Source: Trueperaceae bacterium
GTDB taxonomy: Bacteria > Deinococcota > Deinococci > Deinococcales > Trueperaceae
Assembly: GCA_011390455.1 (NCBI GenBank)
Contig: JAABSI010000013.1
Location: 1-46,976, forward strand
DNA: 46,976 nt
Direction: 5' to 3'
Part shown: in pieces, positions 41,126-46,976 of the stretch
Layout of the letters: every line of letters begins with the position of its first letter
How positions within the stretch are numbered: the first letter of the stretch is position 1
Position numbers and translations under genes: made by a program
Notes under the pieces: generated by a model
What the model was told of the DNA's origin: nothing
The model's database searches: none
The model's input: the letters and a program-made list of their open reading frames with translations, nothing else

Positions 41126-42219
41126 TCGATCGAGGCCGTCGCGACGGGGACCCGGTCGTAGTTCGTCAGCTCGACGAAGCCCACCCCCGAGTGGCTGCCG
41201 GCGACCGCGACGGCCCCCTCCCAGTAGACGATCGTCGTCGTCGCGCGGGTGTCCATCTCCTGATCGGCGATGCGCGGCTCGACCTGCACGTCGACGCCGT
41301 ACGCGGGCACGACCACCCGCCACCCCGCCGGGTACACGGCACCGGTATCCGGGCTCGCCCAGACGGCGCCCGTCGACTCGATCACGAAGTCCTCGCTCGC
41401 GAGCCCGAGCGTGCGACCGTCGCCGGTCACGTAGCTCCCCGCCGACACGACGTACCCGCCGGTGGCGTCGCGGATCAGGTAGAGCATGACCTCGGCCCCG
41501 TCGTCGAGCTGCAGCGCGAACCAGTCCCAACCGACGAAGCGGTCGACGCGGAAGTCGCCCCACTGGTGGTCGAACCAGGCCTGCCCGACCACCGCCTCCG
41601 GCGCGCAGGCGATCGGGACCGTGCAGCGCCCGCGCACCTCGCCCCGCACGTCCATGCGCGTGTGGGCCACGTAGTAACTCACGCCCCCCGGACCCATCGA
41701 CTGGATCCCGGGCGGGTCGCCGTGGAGCGAGGCCGGCTTGGTGGGCGTGAGCACGAGGTCGAAGGCGTACCCGTCGACGGTGAACGCGAGCGCGTGGCTC
41801 ACGCCGTCGGCGGCCCGGGTCGCGCGCCAATCGCCGACGAACACGTCGAGCCGCTCGGTCGACGCGTCGCCGACGTAGTACGCGTCGAAGCGTTGCGCCA
41901 TGCCGTGGCGGCCGGCGCCCAAGTCGGCCGCCGCGGCGTGCGCCACGATGCCCTTCTCGAAGAGCAGGTTCGAGGGGATGCCCACGATCCGCAGCTCGGG
42001 CGGCGCGTACGCCTCGAAGAAGGTGAGCTGGAAGGCGAGCTCGCGGCCGTCGGCGGTCTCGAGGTGGCCGACCCAGTACCACCACTCGATCGGGGCGGCG
42101 TGCGACGCATCGTCGCGCGGCAGTTCGACGGGAACGACCGGGTACGGCCGGTCGTAGACGCTGGGGACGCAGCCGGCGAGCGCGGCCGTGGCGAGGAGCA
42201 GGACGGCGATCCGATGCAT
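41122..42219 (-). CDS. CrtC/AttH-like lipoprotein (carotenoid 1,2-hydratase fold)
   Basis: A 365-residue lipoprotein: the signal peptide ends in lipobox LAGC (Cys16). The two lipocalin-like beta-barrel halves typical of the family are visible through EWWYWVGHLETADGRELAFQLTFFEAY near the N terminus and VGQAWFDHQWGDFRVDRFVGWDWFALQLDDGAEVMLYLIRD in the middle. CrtC hydrates carotenoids in phototrophs, but lipid-anchored AttH-like relatives are widespread with unknown substrates. The His/Gln of FDHQWGD are kept. ATG 42219 is leaderless, with TACGCT (42231-42226) six bases before it. Confidence 0.85.
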   Translation of the reverse strand: MHRIAVLLLATAALAGCVPSVYDRPYPVVPVELPRDDASHAAPIEWWYWVGHLETADGRELAFQLTFFEAYAPPELRIVGIPSNLLFEKGIVAHAAAADLGAGRHGMAQRFDAYYVGDASTERLDVFVGDWRATRAADGVSHALAFTVDGYAFDLVLTPTKPASLHGDPPGIQSMGPGGVSYYVAHTRMDVRGEVRGRCTVPIACAPEAVVGQAWFDHQWGDFRVDRFVGWDWFALQLDDGAEVMLYLIRDATGGYVVSAGSYVTGDGRTLGLASEDFVIESTGAVWASPDTGAVYPAGWRVVVPAYGVDVQVEPRIADQEMDTRATTTIVYWEGAVAVAGSHSGVGFVELTNYDRVPVATASIE

Positions 42220-42225
42220 GGGGGC

Positions 42226-42231
42226 AGCGTA
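42226..42231 (-). promoter_or_regulatory. Leaderless -10 element of the CrtC/AttH-like gene
   Basis: On the minus strand TACGCT lies six bases before ATG 42219, with no Shine-Dalgarno. Confidence 0.5.
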
Positions 42232-42289
42232 GCGCTCGGACGATCGCCCCACCGTGGGCCGGGGCCCGTCCGCGGCCGCTCCGATCGGC

Positions 42290-43195
42290 TCAGGTGCGCG
42301 GTGCGGGCCTCGCCGGCGCCCGCAGCGTCGCCCCACCGTAGCGACGCAGGAGCCACGCGACGAACACCCAGGTGATGCCGGCGGTCGCGAGCGGGACGAT
42401 CGGGCTGACGACGAGCAGCGCGACGAGCCCCGTCGTCACGTTGGCCCAGGCATGCAGGAGCACGTTCAGCGCGACGCTCCCGGTCGAGTTGAAGACCCAG
42501 GCATGCACGAACCCCATCGCCACGATGCTCATCGCGAACCCGGCCACCATCACCGGGATGGCCGCGAGCGGCAGGTCGCGGTACAGGTAGAGGACGAACG
42601 GTAGGTGCCACGCGGCCCACACGAACCCGAGCACCCAGTTGGCGCGCTCGGCGGTGTACGTGCGCTGCAACAGCGGCAGCGCGAACCCGCGCCAGCCGGG
42701 TTCCTCGAGCCCGCTCGTGGCGAGCTGGGCGACGAACCACCAGATCAGCAGCGGCCATGCCGGGACGGCCGACCACGCCGGCGCGCCGCTCCCCGTCCCC
42801 ACCGCGATCGCCACGAGCGCGAGGGCCAACACGACCGGCGCGCCGAACACGAAGGCGTACCAGCGGGGCGCCACGTCGAAGCGCACCAGGGAGCGCGCCC
42901 ACTCGGCGAGCGCCGGGCGTGGCTGCCGGGCCACCACGACCAGCGCCGCCAGCGCCGGGCCGTAGACGGCCAACTGGAACACGACCACGAACGCCGCATC
43001 GACCCCCGAGAGCCCGCGCCACGCGGCGAAGCCCTGGTCGGGGGTCGGGAGCGGCATGCCGGTCGCGGCCGAGCGGACCAGGCCCGGCAGCCAGAGCGCC
43101 CAGGTCCAACCGAAGGCGAGGGCCAGGAAGACGATCAGACGACGGCGGTCGGCAGGAGGCAGGCGGGCGGGGCGCGGTTCGATCGGCTTCGGCAT
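42290..43195 (-). CDS. CPBP (CAAX-type) intramembrane metalloprotease
   Basis: A 301-residue membrane protein with about eight spans. The Abi/CPBP motifs are in order: EEPGWRGFALPLL (motif 1, Glu-Glu and Arg), FVWAAWHLPFVL (motif 2 His) and LLHAWANVT (motif 3 His). I chose ATG 43195, preceded by GAGGGGG about eleven bases upstream; an in-frame GTG at 43273 would add 26 residues of low-complexity sequence and lies upstream of a likely TAACCT -10 (43262-43257), so it is less probable. Family members process peptides, modify exported proteins or give bacteriocin self-immunity; nothing here indicates which. Confidence 0.86.
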   Translation of the reverse strand: MPKPIEPRPARLPPADRRRLIVFLALAFGWTWALWLPGLVRSAATGMPLPTPDQGFAAWRGLSGVDAAFVVVFQLAVYGPALAALVVVARQPRPALAEWARSLVRFDVAPRWYAFVFGAPVVLALALVAIAVGTGSGAPAWSAVPAWPLLIWWFVAQLATSGLEEPGWRGFALPLLQRTYTAERANWVLGFVWAAWHLPFVLYLYRDLPLAAIPVMVAGFAMSIVAMGFVHAWVFNSTGSVALNVLLHAWANVTTGLVALLVVSPIVPLATAGITWVFVAWLLRRYGGATLRAPARPAPRT

Positions 43196-43300
43196 GGCGG
43201 GTACGTCCCCCTCTCGGGTGGCGGACGCCGCCGAACGTCGGTCGCCCGTACCCTCCAGGTTAGCGGTCGCCACGCCTCGCGGTCCGCCCGACGCTCCGGG

Positions 43301-43822
43301 TTACTGCACCCCGAAGCCGACCATGAAGGAGGTCTCGTCCGCGAAAGCCCCGCAGCCCCCGTCGACGAAGATGGTCCCGAGGCCTACGGGCACGCCGCCA
43401 TCGTCCGGCGCCAAGTTGACGAACGACGGAAGCGCGTGGTTCGTCGTCGGCGTCGCGACGCAGGATCCGCTCGGCGTGCCGACCGTCCCGTTCAGGAGGT
43501 CGTCGTTGTCGGTGGAGTACGGGAGGCCGATCGGCAGGTCGCCCGTGATCGTGAAGCTCACGCTCCAACCCGCCGGCGTGCTGTCGCCCAGCACGATGAC
43601 GTTCGGGCTCGCGAAGGCCACGGCGGCGCCGGTGACCTCGAAGGGATCGTCGGCGCCGCTCGTGACCGTCATCTCCCAGTAGGGCTCCGGGTCGCCACCC
43701 GTCGGGTCGGAATCGTCGTCGGGCGTCGTCGTTCCGGTGGCGCCACCGCCACAGGCCACGAGCAGGACGGCGAGCAGGGCGGCGAGCGTGAAGGTGGCGA
43801 TCGAGCGGGGGCGTCGGGGCAT
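43301..43822 (-). CDS. Small lipoprotein of unknown function
   Basis: A 173-residue lipoprotein: basic N terminus, hydrophobic run TLAALLAVLLVACGG, lipobox LVAC with Cys24. A linker rich in Asp, Thr and Gly (GTTTPDDDSDPTGGD) leads to a beta-rich domain with two Cys (GSCVATP and DGGCGAF) that could pair. I cannot name it. ATG 43822 has AGGAGGA upstream, and a 6-bp hairpin (TTCGGG/CCCGAA at 43834-43849) touches that site and may tune translation. Confidence 0.7.
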   Translation of the reverse strand: MPRRPRSIATFTLAALLAVLLVACGGGATGTTTPDDDSDPTGGDPEPYWEMTVTSGADDPFEVTGAAVAFASPNVIVLGDSTPAGWSVSFTITGDLPIGLPYSTDNDDLLNGTVGTPSGSCVATPTTNHALPSFVNLAPDDGGVPVGLGTIFVDGGCGAFADETSFMVGFGVQ

Positions 43823-43833
43823 GGAGTTCCTCC

Positions 43834-43849
43834 TTCGGGAAGGCCCGAA
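43834..43849 (-). promoter_or_regulatory. Hairpin next to the ribosome-binding site of the small lipoprotein gene
   Basis: TTCGGG, loop CCTT, CCCGAA in the minus-strand leader, directly abutting AGGAGG. A TTACCT/TACCTT -10-like element overlaps its 5' side. Confidence 0.3.
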
Positions 43850-43867
43850 GGTAACCGAGGGTCCGTC

Positions 43868-43885
43868 AAAAACCCGTGAACGGGC
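43868..43885 (-). terminator. Rho-independent terminator of icd
   Basis: On the minus strand GCCCG, loop TTCA, CGGGT is followed directly by a five-base T run (TTTTT), 7 bases after the icd stop. The stem is short, but this is the only hairpin in the window with a good T-tract. Confidence 0.6.
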
Positions 43886-43891
43886 GCCCCC

Positions 43892-46976
<3,085 letters not shown>

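Overview
This is about 47 kb of very GC-rich chromosome (third codon positions are almost all G or C). It has dense, mostly housekeeping and metabolic genes and no mobile element, rRNA, tRNA or CRISPR array that I can see. The best guess at origin is a Deinococcota genome, probably from the Truepera side of the phylum (inference). Exported proteins end their signal peptides in AQ. Many genes are leaderless, with a TANNNT -10 element 5-8 bases before the start codon. An archaeal-type (AspRS2) aspartyl-tRNA synthetase is present, and CsgG-like and other lipoproteins suggest two membranes. An actinobacterial origin is the main alternative and is not excluded.

Layout. 1-6.9 kb (minus): a truncated phosphorylase-kinase-regulatory-subunit/GH15-like protein, then a heterodimeric ABC exporter preceded by a strong promoter, a 32-codon leaderless micro-ORF and a terminator-like hairpin. 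6.9-10.2 kb (plus): a thiP-thiQ-thiamine pyrophosphokinase operon. 10.3-18.6 kb (plus): a sugar/compatible-solute operon with its own LacI regulator and operator, a solute-binding protein, two permeases, a GT4 glycosyltransferase, a 30-codon mini-ORF and a GH13_18 phosphorylase; no ATPase is encoded. 18.6-21.3 kb (plus): a PLP gamma-lyase-type enzyme and aspS2. aspS2 has what looks like a complete ribosome-mediated attenuator whose 19-codon leader peptide carries Asp-Asp-Asn-Arg-Asp.

21.4-26.0 kb: a secreted pseudo-transglutaminase, a CsgG-like lipoprotein, thymidine kinase and a single-span membrane protein. 26.1-30.9 kb (plus): hslV-hslU, a DUF2254 membrane protein and a CoA-acylating aldehyde dehydrogenase. 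31-35 kb (minus): a secreted HExxH-DUF192 fusion, a two-span small membrane protein, a bactofilin-like membrane protein and an MFS permease. 35-40.5 kb: a YVTN beta-propeller, a small coiled-coil protein, an OYE-family flavin oxidoreductase divergent from a tryptophanase, a small secreted protein and a PcaD-like hydrolase. 40.5-47 kb (minus): YhhN, a CrtC/AttH-like lipoprotein, a CPBP protease, a small lipoprotein, monomeric isocitrate dehydrogenase and the 3' part of glgX.

The most interesting material is regulatory. Two operons (aspS2 and the ABC exporter) share the same architecture: consensus-like promoter with 17-bp spacer, leaderless micro-ORF, GC-rich hairpin, then the structural gene(s). 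For aspS2 the codons, the hairpin and a competing 7-bp pairing fit a classical attenuation model. All functional statements come from reading motifs by eye; no alignment or folding program was run.
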